From contig DASZCR010000279.1 in assembly GCA_035942915.1 (NCBI GenBank), forward strand, positions 1-5,446: a stretch of DNA of 5,446 bases, read 5' to 3'. Origin of the DNA: DASZCR01 sp035942915 (lineage in GTDB: Bacteria; Acidobacteriota; Blastocatellia; Pyrinomonadales; Pyrinomonadaceae). Positions 1-4,779 of the stretch are shown here, piece after piece (position 1 is the stretch's first letter; every line of letters begins with the position of its first letter). The notes under the pieces were generated by a model. That model saw only the letters and a list, made by a program, of their open reading frames with translations, did not search any database and was not told where the DNA came from. The position numbers were made by a program, and so were the translations under genes.

Positions 1-478
1 TCTCGACGACTGCGCCGACGACGCCGCCGACGAAGCCGAGCGTGCGATTGGCGATGACGCCGCTCATGTTCTTCACGCGGTCGACGATGAACTGTTGAGA
101 GCGCAGTTGTTCAATATCGACGTACTGGCCGAGCCAGCGCAGCAAGGGGCCTGTGATGGGCGAGTTCGGGTCGAGAAGCGTCTCGGAGTTGGCCTGCAAA
201 TTCTGCGCAACGCCGCTCACCTCTTTGACGACCGCCAGCGTGATGAGCGAGAGCGGGAGGAGAATGACGGCGATGACGAGCAGGCACGAGATGGCGGCGC
301 TCCAACTGGGGCTCTTCGTGCGCGCGACGATACGATTGTGGACTGGATAGAAGACGATGACGAGCACCAGCGCCCACAAGAGCACTTCGATAAAGGGCTG
401 CAATATTCGCCAGCAAAGATAGAGCGCGATGATGGTGACGGCGACCAGCGCCAGCCAGCGTACCTGTAGATTCTTCAT
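1..478 (-). CDS. AI-2E family transporter, N-terminal part (cut by left window edge)
   Basis: Reading the minus strand from an ATG at 478-476 gives 159 codons with no stop up to the window edge, so the C-terminal half or more is missing (family members are usually about 330-400 residues). Residues 1-7 are a short cytoplasmic start (MKNLQVR). Hydrophobic segments follow at about 9-23, 25-46 (ending in the FYP motif at 43-45) and 61-84, and then a soluble stretch with predicted helical character (about 85-145) before a Gly/Val-rich stretch (LGFVGGVVGAVV) that begins the next membrane part. This order matches the N-terminus of the AI-2E/PerM/YdiK family of multi-pass inner-membrane proteins. Some members export autoinducer-2 or other small molecules or act as Na+/H+ antiporters, so the substrate here is unknown. 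Upstream of the ATG is only a weak purine-rich stretch (GTGAGTGAG). Plus-strand reading frames in this interval are shadows. Confidence 0.85.
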   Translation of the reverse strand, partial: MKNLQVRWLALVAVTIIALYLCWRILQPFIEVLLWALVLVIVFYPVHNRIVARTKSPSWSAAISCLLVIAVILLPLSLITLAVVKEVSGVAQNLQANSETLLDPNSPITGPLLRWLGQYVDIEQLRSQQFIVDRVKNMSGVIANRTLGFVGGVVGAVVE

Positions 479-514
479 CGTCTCACTCACCGAATGTTTG
501 AAATGTGTCGGCAC

Positions 515-523
515 ACTTTAGCA
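515..523 (-). promoter_or_regulatory. Possible extended -10 promoter for the AI-2E transporter gene
   Basis: On the minus strand TGC-TAAAGT (-10 hexamer at 520-515, TG extension at 523-522) lies about 37 nt upstream of the ATG at 478. No convincing -35 hexamer stands 16-18 nt further upstream, so recognition would have to rest on the extended TG motif. A small inverted repeat GTGT-CGGC-ACAC (504-515) lies at the predicted start of transcription. The call is weak. Confidence 0.28.
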
Positions 524-556
524 CAGCCGCACAGCTTTTCCGCGCGCGGCCTTCGG

Positions 557-587
557 TTGACGCGCACCGTCGGCTGCGTGCTACCAT
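557..587 (+). promoter_or_regulatory. Probable sigma-70 type promoter of tRNA-Arg
   Basis: TTGACG at 557-562 matches five of six bases of the -35 consensus. It is followed by TGC-TACCAT (-10 at 582-587) with a TG extension. The spacer is 19 nt, slightly long; shifting the -10 to GCTACC gives 17. Transcription would start near 594, leaving a leader of about 17 nt before the tRNA at 611. The position relative to the tRNA is the best support. Confidence 0.45.
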
Positions 588-610
588 CGCGGCGTCTTGA
601 AAAGGCGATT

Positions 611-687
<77 letters not shown>

Positions 688-692
688 GATGA

Positions 693-727
693 AGCGCGTG
701 CGGCAACGAGACGGAAGCGCACGCGTT
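693..727 (+). terminator. Hairpin after tRNA-Arg, possible weak terminator
   Basis: CGCGTGCG (695-702) pairs perfectly with CGCACGCG (718-725), extended by G-U and A-U pairs at the base, around a 15-nt loop. It lies 10 nt after tRNA-Arg and before the candidate tRNA-His promoter, which fits termination or 3' processing of the tRNA-Arg transcript. The following TTGGCTTGT is only a poor U-tract, so termination strength is doubtful. Confidence 0.35.
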
Positions 728-730
728 GGC

Positions 731-760
731 TTGTCAGCGGCGCGGGGGCGTGAGTATTAT
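731..760 (+). promoter_or_regulatory. Probable sigma-70 type promoter of tRNA-His
   Basis: TTGTCA (731-736) and TATTAT (755-760) each match five of six consensus bases and are 18 nt apart. Transcription would begin near 767, about 20 nt before tRNA-His. The AT-rich patch TATTATAGTTTT stands out in otherwise very GC-rich intergenic DNA. Confidence 0.55.
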
Positions 761-787
761 AGTTTTCGCTCAGCGCGAGAATTTTGC

Positions 788-862
788 GGCGGCTATAGCT
801 CAGTTGGTTAGAGCGCAAGATTGTGGCTCTTGAGGCCGTGGGTTCGAGTCCCACTAGCCGCC
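788..862 (+). tRNA. tRNA-His, anticodon GUG
   Basis: The cloverleaf folds cleanly. The acceptor stem GCGGCTA/TAGCCGC is 789-795 with 855-861, the D-stem GCTC/GAGC is 798-801 with 811-814, the anticodon stem CAAGA/TCTTG is 816-820 with 828-832, and the T-stem GTGGG/CCCAC is 838-842 with 850-854. The loop TTGTGGC places GTG at 823-825, reading both histidine codons. The histidine identity elements are present: the discriminator is C862 and an encoded extra G (G788, position -1) faces it, so no post-transcriptional G addition is needed. CCA is not encoded. The gene is a single transcription unit with a promoter at 731-760 and a terminator at 882-906. Confidence 0.97.
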
Positions 863-881
863 CTCCCGAAATTGATGACTC

Positions 882-906
882 AGGGCGACCGTAATGGTCG
901 CCCTTT
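882..906 (+). terminator. Intrinsic terminator of tRNA-His
   Basis: AGGGCGACC (882-890) pairs over nine bases with GGTCGCCCT (896-904) around the five-base loop GTAAT, followed by a short T run (904-906, then GTCGT). It lies 19 nt after the tRNA and before the zinc ribbon gene leader. The stem is strong and GC-rich; the U-tract is short. Confidence 0.7.
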
Positions 907-924
907 GTCGTCTGAAAAGGTGTC

Positions 925-953
925 TGGAAATAATCGCGCTTTGGTGCTAGGCT
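925..953 (+). promoter_or_regulatory. Tentative promoter for the zinc ribbon operon
   Basis: TGGAAA (925-930), 17 nt, then TAGGCT (948-953) preceded by TGC (945-947) resembles an extended -10 promoter. Four of six -35 bases match; the -10 hexamer matches poorly. It is the best candidate between the tRNA-His terminator and the gene, and would give a leader of about 165 nt. TTGTCG at 905-910 with AT-rich DNA near 928-933 is an alternative. Confidence 0.25.
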
Positions 954-960
954 GTCATTC

Positions 961-1053
961 GTCGCCCGTGAGTGGCATCCGGGCGCGGCGCGGTCAATTT
1001 CAGGCGCCCGATTTGTCCGGTCGAACTACCGCGACCAACGGTTTGCAGGTCGC
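961..1053 (+). other. 5' leader with several mutually exclusive hairpins, no gene
   Basis: The 220 bases between the tRNA-His terminator and the ATG at 1124 hold no convincing gene. The open frame here lacks a start with a ribosome site and runs back through the terminator and tRNA. The leader contains CGCCCG (963-968), which can pair with CGGGCG (980-985); that segment can instead pair, as CGGGCGC, with GCGCCCG (1004-1010). Likewise GGTCG (1019-1023) can pair with CGACC (1032-1036), which can instead pair, as GCGACC, with GGTCGC (1048-1053). Such alternatives are typical of regulatory leaders but also arise by chance in GC-rich DNA. No known riboswitch class is recognised. Confidence 0.25.
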
Positions 1054-1123
1054 ACGGCTCGCCCCACTCTCCGCAAATTCGACAGCCTCTTCACAAAAGG
1101 ACGTTAGGAGCAGCGCCCCTGCG

Positions 1124-1645
1124 ATGGCACGAACAATTGTCTGCCCCGGCTGCGGCAGTGAGTTGCCCTCACATCTCATCATCTGCCCGGAGTGCGCATC
1201 GCCTCTGCCGAAGACGGCGCATGAAGAGCAGCAGACCGAGCCGCCTCGACGCCAGCGTCCTTACGCCGAACCGCCGACGCAGACCGGCGACGCGACGCCG
1301 CTCCACAGGTGGATGGATGCGAGTGAGACGCCTGACAGGCCACAGCCGGTGCAGCAGCAACCGAGTCCCACGTATGCTGCGCCACAGCCGCAACCAGCGA
1401 CGCAGTCGTTTCCCTGCCCGTCATGCGGGCGCGTGGTCAACACGACGCAGGCCTTCTGCCCACAGTGCGGACGCTCTTTGCGCGCCGCGCCGCCGATGCA
1501 GATTTATCAGCCGCCCGCGCCGTCGCAGGTCTACTATCCGGTTGCACCGCAACCGCCGAAGTCCGGTCGCTCCGGTGGCGAAATCGCCCTTATCGTCATC
1601 ATCGCGCTGATTGCCGCGATGATTATTTTGGTGAAATTCTGCTGA
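1124..1645 (+). CDS. Tail-anchored double zinc ribbon protein
   Basis: The protein has 173 residues. Two zinc ribbons with the same spacing, C-x2-C-x10-C-x2-C, are visible: C7/C10/C21/C24 at the N-terminus and C98/C101/C112/C115 in the middle. They are separated by a Pro/Gln-rich, probably disordered linker (about 30-95). A second Pro/Tyr-rich linker (121-147) leads to a single hydrophobic helix at about 154-171, ending three residues before the C-terminus. This predicts a cytosolic metal-binding part anchored by its tail in the inner membrane. Similar zinc ribbon domains (zinc_ribbon_2/DZR type) often mediate protein or nucleic-acid contacts; the partner here is unknown. The start at 1124 is chosen because AGGAG at 1106-1110 precedes it (13-nt spacer, long), because the ribbon begins at once, and because the in-frame extension back to 821 crosses a terminator and tRNA-His. 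It is probably first in an operon with the next two genes. Confidence 0.85.
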   Translation: MARTIVCPGCGSELPSHLIICPECASPLPKTAHEEQQTEPPRRQRPYAEPPTQTGDATPLHRWMDASETPDRPQPVQQQPSPTYAAPQPQPATQSFPCPSCGRVVNTTQAFCPQCGRSLRAAPPMQIYQPPAPSQVYYPVAPQPPKSGRSGGEIALIVIIALIAAMIILVKFC

Positions 1646-1670
1646 GTTGATTTATGATGCCGCAACCCCG

Positions 1671-2084
1671 ATGAAGTTTCGTTACCTGACAGACAGATTC
1701 TTCCTCCTGTGCGTCGCCCTCTACGCCGTCAACCGTTGGGCGGTTAAGCCGAGCCTTCCCGCCGACGAGGTCTTCCTGCGCGGCTACTTCAATGACCTGC
1801 TCGTCATCCCTTGTGCGCTGCCTCCGCTGCTCTTTCTGCACCGCATCCTGCGCGTGCGCCACACGGACGCGCCGCCCGACGCCTTCGAGGTCGTGCTGCA
1901 TCTCGTTATCTGGTCGATATTTTTCGAGCTGTTCGCGCCGATGGTGAGCCATGCGCGAGCGGACGTGTGGGACGTGGTTGCCTATGCGACGGGCGGCCTC
2001 GTCAGTTGGGCGCTCTGGAACAGGAGCGCGCTTCGTCTACCGAAACTTGTCCCGAACAACCTCTCCGGCCGTCTGACCCCTTGA
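1671..2084 (+). CDS. Small VanZ-like integral membrane protein
   Basis: The protein has 137 residues with about four hydrophobic segments (about 9-22, 42-60, 73-90 and 100-117). The layout resembles small membrane proteins related to VanZ, including those annotated in Bacteroidota as 'magnesium citrate secondary transporter': an early NRW (21-23), the FNDLL motif (40-44) entering helix 2, a glutamate in helix 3 followed by a proline (E86, P90), then D98-x-W100-D101 and A104-Y105 before helix 4. I recognise these by motif pattern only, and the biochemical role of this group is unproven. The ATG at 1671 is chosen. An in-frame TTG at 1647 would add eight polar residues, and neither start has a clear Shine-Dalgarno. 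The gene begins 25 nt after the zinc ribbon gene and ends 22 nt before the secreted-protein gene, consistent with co-transcription. Confidence 0.75.
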   Translation: MKFRYLTDRFFLLCVALYAVNRWAVKPSLPADEVFLRGYFNDLLVIPCALPPLLFLHRILRVRHTDAPPDAFEVVLHLVIWSIFFELFAPMVSHARADVWDVVAYATGGLVSWALWNRSALRLPKLVPNNLSGRLTP

Positions 2085-2106
2085 AACTTGAAGACGAGAA
2101 CCCCCG

Positions 2107-2691
2107 ATGAGATTTACAAAATTCATTCTCTGCCTGACGATATCTTTGGCCTGTTCTCCCGCAGGTTTCGCCCAAAAGAAGACGCTCTGCCCCGCGCCGC
2201 CGCCTTCGCCCTACAAGCACAACGCGCGCATCGTGACCGGCTTCGACGCGCGCACGAACCTGATGCGGACGACGCTCGAACACCCGCGCGCCATCTCGCA
2301 CGGCAACTCCGTCGTCTATCTCTCGGCCGCCTTCGTCCACCAAGACCCGAAGCGTCCTGTCAAACCGACGCTCGACGTGGCCTTCGCACGTAGCTCGCGC
2401 GAGCCGCGCTCTCTGCGCTCGCACGACCTCGCGCTGATTTGCGACGGTCGCAGCGCGTCCTTCATCGGCGCGGCTCGCTTCCAGTCGCGGCGCGACGCGC
2501 ACGGGATGGCGCAGGACGCCGCCATCGTCACGCTCTCTTATGAGGAACTGCTCAACGTGACGCGCGCGCAGAAGGTCGTCGCGCGCATCGGCGGCGAGGA
2601 GTTCGAGTTGACGAGAAACCATCTCGAAGCTCTGCGCGAGTTGGCGAGTTTGATGGGTCCGCCGCCGAGCCGCTGGCGGGTCGCCGAATAG
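2107..2691 (+). CDS. Secreted protein of unknown function
   Basis: The protein has 194 residues. The N-terminus is a good Sec signal: MRFTK, a hydrophobic core (about 6-17), then AGFA with likely cleavage after A22 before QKK. A lipoprotein reading (C16 after SLA) is possible but the -3 residue is wrong for a lipobox. The mature part starts with a Pro-rich patch (29-34), then alternating strand-like segments: RIVTGFD, SVVYLSAAF, TLDVAFA, LALICDG and IVTLSYEEL. The end, with VVARIGGEEFEL (157-168) and a final helix NHLEALRELASLM (171-183), looks like a small beta-rich extracytoplasmic domain. Cys28 and Cys112 could form a disulphide. I do not recognise the family. Only a weak purine stretch (GACGAG, 2093-2098) precedes the ATG. 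The gene is last in the probable three-gene operon and is followed 19 nt later by a terminator. Confidence 0.8.
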   Translation: MRFTKFILCLTISLACSPAGFAQKKTLCPAPPPSPYKHNARIVTGFDARTNLMRTTLEHPRAISHGNSVVYLSAAFVHQDPKRPVKPTLDVAFARSSREPRSLRSHDLALICDGRSASFIGAARFQSRRDAHGMAQDAAIVTLSYEELLNVTRAQKVVARIGGEEFELTRNHLEALRELASLMGPPPSRWRVAE

Positions 2692-2710
2692 CTTTCCCTG
2701 ACGGACAGGA

Positions 2711-2758
2711 AAAAGCCCTCCAAGAAGCGCGTCCCGGTCGCGCCTCAGGAGGGTTTTT
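2711..2758. terminator. Bidirectional intrinsic terminator between convergent genes
   Basis: CCCTCC (2716-2721) pairs with GGAGGG (2748-2753), flanked by A4 on the left and T5 on the right, so a U-tract follows the stem on either strand. The 26-nt loop itself contains an inner hairpin GCGCG/CGCGC (2727-2731 with 2739-2743). It serves the plus-strand operon ending at 2691 and, 97 nt downstream of its stop codon, the VWA gene on the minus strand. Confidence 0.85.
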
Positions 2759-2811
2759 CTCTTTTGCGCTTTCTCTCTGACGAAGACGACGAGGCGTGTG
2801 CTCTCTATGCC

Positions 2812-3786
2812 TCAGCGCGTGTAGCCTTGCGGGTAGTGGATGCTGCCTTCGTCGAGGTCTGCGACGATGCGTATGCTGTGAAAACCTTTCTTCGTGTGGG
2901 TCGAAAGGTAGGTCAGCGCAAACTGTCGCGCCAGCAACGTGTCGAGGTCGCGCAGGAATGGCTCGAAGCTGACGGGCGCGCTCGTCCCCTGAAAGAAGGC
3001 GCGTCCGCCCGTTGCGCTCGACAGCCGTTCGAGCGACCCCTGACCGTTACTGACGAGGGTTTGGTTACCTGAGGCCGTGCCGCCCGTCGAAGGCGCGTAG
3101 AAGGAATAGACGGCGACGGAGCGGCGCTGCGCCTCGTTGATGGCGCGCTGAAGGTCAATGCTCTGCGTGGCGGTCGAACTCTCAACACCGCGCGAGGTGT
3201 CAAGCCCGTCGCTGATGAGCAGGACGGCGCGACGGCCGACGGGCTGCGACTCGAACTTCTTGATGGCGTCGCGCGCCAGCGCGTAGGGGTTGTAGGGGGC
3301 AGAGCCGGGCGAGCCGGTGGGGATGCGCAAAGCGTTGGCGGCGCGTTCGAGGTTGTCCGTAAACTTCTGCCGCACGTTGAGCGAGCCTGCGCGCAGGTAG
3401 GCGACCATCACGTGCGAGCCGGGCGGCAGGCGACGGATGAAGGCGGCAAGCCCGCGTATTTCGTTATTGACCGAGCCGACGAGGTCGTCCTGAATGAGCA
3501 CGGCCAGCGTCAGACGCGCCTGAGGCGCGCCGCGCGTCGCCAGAATCTCCTGCGGCTCGCCGTCCTCAAGCACCGTCAGCGCGTCGATGTATTGCAACTC
3601 CGCCTGTTCGCCCCGCCTCTCCGGCAGACGAACGGTGACGGGAATCGTTACGGAACGGACGGGGCCGCGCCGTTCCGGGCGCGTCGTCTCATCGAGGCTG
3701 CGCGTCTGACCGGCGGCCTCTATGGTCAGGAACGAGACAAGCGCCAAGGCGAGCGCCGTCATGTACCTCTTGCTTCCTGCTCTCAT
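2812..3786 (-). CDS. Secreted VWA domain protein (Acidobacterial VWFA-related type)
   Basis: The protein has 324 residues with a signal peptide ending around AAG-Q (residues 24-27). An N-terminal beta region (about 42-85: SVTIPVTVRLPE, ALTVLEDGEPQEI) precedes a von Willebrand factor A fold from about 92 to 295. Landmarks are LTLAVLIQDD (92-101), the helix to PPGSHVMVAYLR (121-132), RRAVLLISDGLD (185-196), VAVYSFYAP (224-232) and the end ARQFALTYLSTHTKKGFHSIRI. The style agrees with the 'VWFA-related Acidobacterial domain' group, exported proteins thought to act in adhesion or protein interaction; no member's ligand is known to me. The canonical metal site DxSxS is degenerate: D101-L-V-G-S105 keeps the Asp and last Ser but has Val in place of the middle Ser, while ISDGLD keeps the third-loop Asp. 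AGGAG five bases before the ATG supports the start at 3786 over Met9. The gene is monocistronic: convergent neighbour downstream, divergent neighbour upstream. Confidence 0.88.
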   Translation of the reverse strand: MRAGSKRYMTALALALVSFLTIEAAGQTRSLDETTRPERRGPVRSVTIPVTVRLPERRGEQAELQYIDALTVLEDGEPQEILATRGAPQARLTLAVLIQDDLVGSVNNEIRGLAAFIRRLPPGSHVMVAYLRAGSLNVRQKFTDNLERAANALRIPTGSPGSAPYNPYALARDAIKKFESQPVGRRAVLLISDGLDTSRGVESSTATQSIDLQRAINEAQRRSVAVYSFYAPSTGGTASGNQTLVSNGQGSLERLSSATGGRAFFQGTSAPVSFEPFLRDLDTLLARQFALTYLSTHTKKGFHSIRIVADLDEGSIHYPQGYTR

Positions 3787-3791
3787 CGCTT

Positions 3792-3796
3792 CTCCT
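3792..3796 (-). promoter_or_regulatory. Shine-Dalgarno of the VWA gene
   Basis: On the minus strand AGGAG is followed by AAGCG and then ATG at 3786, a five-base spacer. This is the clearest ribosome binding site in the window and fixes the longer of two possible starts (Met1 rather than Met9), both of which keep a signal peptide. Confidence 0.85.
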
Positions 3797-3832
3797 AGGT
3801 CGACGTTTGTCGGCGAAACCGGGACGCGTTAC

Positions 3833-3838
3833 ATTATA
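3833..3838 (-). promoter_or_regulatory. -10 box of the VWA gene promoter
   Basis: On the minus strand the hexamer is a perfect TATAAT, about 47 nt upstream of the ATG at 3786, so transcription should begin near 3826 and give a leader of about 40 nt. The -35 region at 17 nt (TGCGCT, 3856-3861) is far from consensus, which suggests dependence on an activator or tight regulation. The inverted repeat at 3837-3855 fills the spacer. Confidence 0.6.
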
Positions 3839-3855
3839 ACCGTTCGCGACGGTTA
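3837..3855. promoter_or_regulatory. Inverted repeat in the VWA promoter, candidate operator
   Basis: TAACCGT-TCGCG-ACGGTTA is a perfect 7-bp-arm inverted repeat with a 5-bp centre. Arm centres lie about 12 bp apart, near one helical turn, as expected for a dimeric helix-turn-helix regulator. It overlaps the upstream end of the TATAAT box and occupies the -10/-35 spacer, the classical repressor position. It could equally be a twisted-spacer activator site of the MerR kind. The regulator is not encoded in the window. Confidence 0.5.
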
Positions 3856-3889
3856 AGCGCAGGGCGCGCGGCGACTTTAGACGCGGGCC

Positions 3890-3898
3890 TGTGATAGT
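3890..3898 (+). promoter_or_regulatory. Possible extended -10 promoter for the coiled-coil gene
   Basis: TGT-GATAGT has a TG extension and a -10 hexamer with four of six consensus bases, about 100 nt upstream of the ATG at 3997. No good -35 hexamer is present at 16-18 nt. It is the best candidate in the divergent 3787-3996 region, but weak. Confidence 0.22.
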
Positions 3899-3917
3899 TT
3901 GCATCAGACCTAACACT

Positions 3918-3951
3918 TCCCCGTGTGGCTCTTCTTCAGAAGAGGAGGGGA
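3918..3951 (+). promoter_or_regulatory. 5' leader hairpin containing a Shine-Dalgarno-like sequence
   Basis: CTCTTC (3929-3934) pairs with GAAGAG (3939-3944) around TTCA. An outer stem TCCCC/GGGGA (3918-3922 with 3947-3951) can form across an uneven internal loop. The right arm holds AGGAGG (3943-3948), the strongest ribosome-site match upstream of the 3997 gene, yet no in-frame start lies at a usable distance after it. It may be a structured leader or coincidence. Confidence 0.3.
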
Positions 3952-3996
3952 CGGCCGACGGTTGCCCGCGAGCCTTTTCGCCGCCGTAGCTTAAAG

Positions 3997-4779
3997 ATGA
4001 AAGAAGCCCTTCAAAACAACAAAGTGACGCCGGGCGAAAGGCTCAAGGCCAAGCTTCTCGACTTCGCCCCTTGGCTCGCCTTCCTCTTCTTCTCCCTCGT
4101 GCCGCCCGCCTATTTCCTGTTTCAGTATTTCCGCGCGTCCGACGCAGACATGGCCGTCTACATGCTGCTCACGCTCGTCTCCTTCGCCGGAGGCGCGCTG
4201 ATGGGACTGCTGGCCGTGCTCGTCATCCTCATGTACCGGCGCAACTGGGAGCGCACCGTGCGCGAGCGGCTCGCGGCAGACGGCATCACGGCCGACGAGT
4301 TGTCATGGTTCATGCGCGAACTGCGCCCGGCCGAGCGACGCGCGCTCAAGCAGATGGACAGCCGCAACCCTCTGCTCGCAGACGCCTACCGCGAGACGCT
4401 GGCCGCGCGCCTGACGGCCGAACGCATCATCGCCAGTTCGCGCCGCGAGACCATCGCCGTCGAGCGTCGGTTGCAGGCCGCCTCGCAACTACGCAGCCAG
4501 ACGCGCGGCGCGCTCGAAAACGACCTCCGAGCCGACCGCGAGCGACTCGCACGCGTCTCGCGCGAGGCCGTCGAGCATCACACGGAGATGGAGACGCGCT
4601 TGCAGATGATTGAGGCGATGGCCGGTCGGACTTCGAGTGAGGCCGAAACGCAACAGGCGCTGCTACGCCTCGGCACCATTCGCCAATACCTCCCGCTCGC
4701 CCTCACCAACGCCCAACTCGAACGCGAAACACGCGCTCAGATTGAGCAGGAACTACGCGATAGCGAACGCCGCTTCTAA
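3997..4779 (+). CDS. Two-TM membrane protein with long cytoplasmic coiled coil
   Basis: The protein has 260 residues from the ATG at 3997. After a charged 20-residue start come two hydrophobic helices, about 24-44 (with a central VPP kink) and 53-80, joined by a short acidic loop (SDAD). Residues 81-260 are highly charged, Arg/Glu/Ala-rich and helical, with heptad-like spacing (about 135-205 and 235-258), so a coiled coil is likely. The Arg-rich MYRRNWERTVRER right after TM2 marks that side as cytoplasmic by the positive-inside rule, giving a membrane hairpin with a large cytosolic rod. No catalytic motif or family is recognised; a scaffold or envelope-linked role is a guess. A GTG at 3925 would add 24 basic residues but runs through a leader hairpin without a ribosome site; the ATG has only weak TTAAAG before it. 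The gene is divergent from the VWA gene, and its stop overlaps the next, convergent gene. Confidence 0.78.
   Translation: MKEALQNNKVTPGERLKAKLLDFAPWLAFLFFSLVPPAYFLFQYFRASDADMAVYMLLTLVSFAGGALMGLLAVLVILMYRRNWERTVRERLAADGITADELSWFMRELRPAERRALKQMDSRNPLLADAYRETLAARLTAERIIASSRRETIAVERRLQAASQLRSQTRGALENDLRADRERLARVSREAVEHHTEMETRLQMIEAMAGRTSSEAETQQALLRLGTIRQYLPLALTNAQLERETRAQIEQELRDSERRF

Noticed and set aside
95..469. Plus-strand open frame of 124 codons, Asp/Arg/Gln rich
   Set aside because: It is the shadow of the AI-2E transporter on the minus strand. Its extreme polar composition is what antisense of hydrophobic codons gives.
504..515. GTGT-CGGC-ACAC palindrome upstream of the AI-2E transporter as an operator
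   Set aside because: Only four-base arms are perfect, and arms this short are expected often by chance; it is mentioned only within the promoter entry.
821..1123. N-terminal extension of the zinc ribbon gene back to 821
   Set aside because: The extension starts in the tRNA-His anticodon arm and crosses its terminator. The added 101 residues have no domain, while a ribosome site and the zinc ribbon support the start at 1124.
2002..2622. Minus-strand open frame of 206 codons
   Set aside because: It lies antisense to the secreted-protein gene and the end of the VanZ-like gene, is Arg-rich with no domain, and has no ribosome site. The plus strand there has a signal peptide and operon spacing.
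3689..3916. Minus-strand open frame of 75 codons upstream of and overlapping the VWA gene
   Set aside because: It runs through the VWA promoter, inverted repeat and ribosome site in another frame; no family or composition support.
4071..4613. Plus-strand 180-codon frame inside the coiled-coil gene
   Set aside because: It is an Arg/His/Ala-rich out-of-frame shadow; the overlapping frame has clear membrane helices and heptad-like charge patterning.
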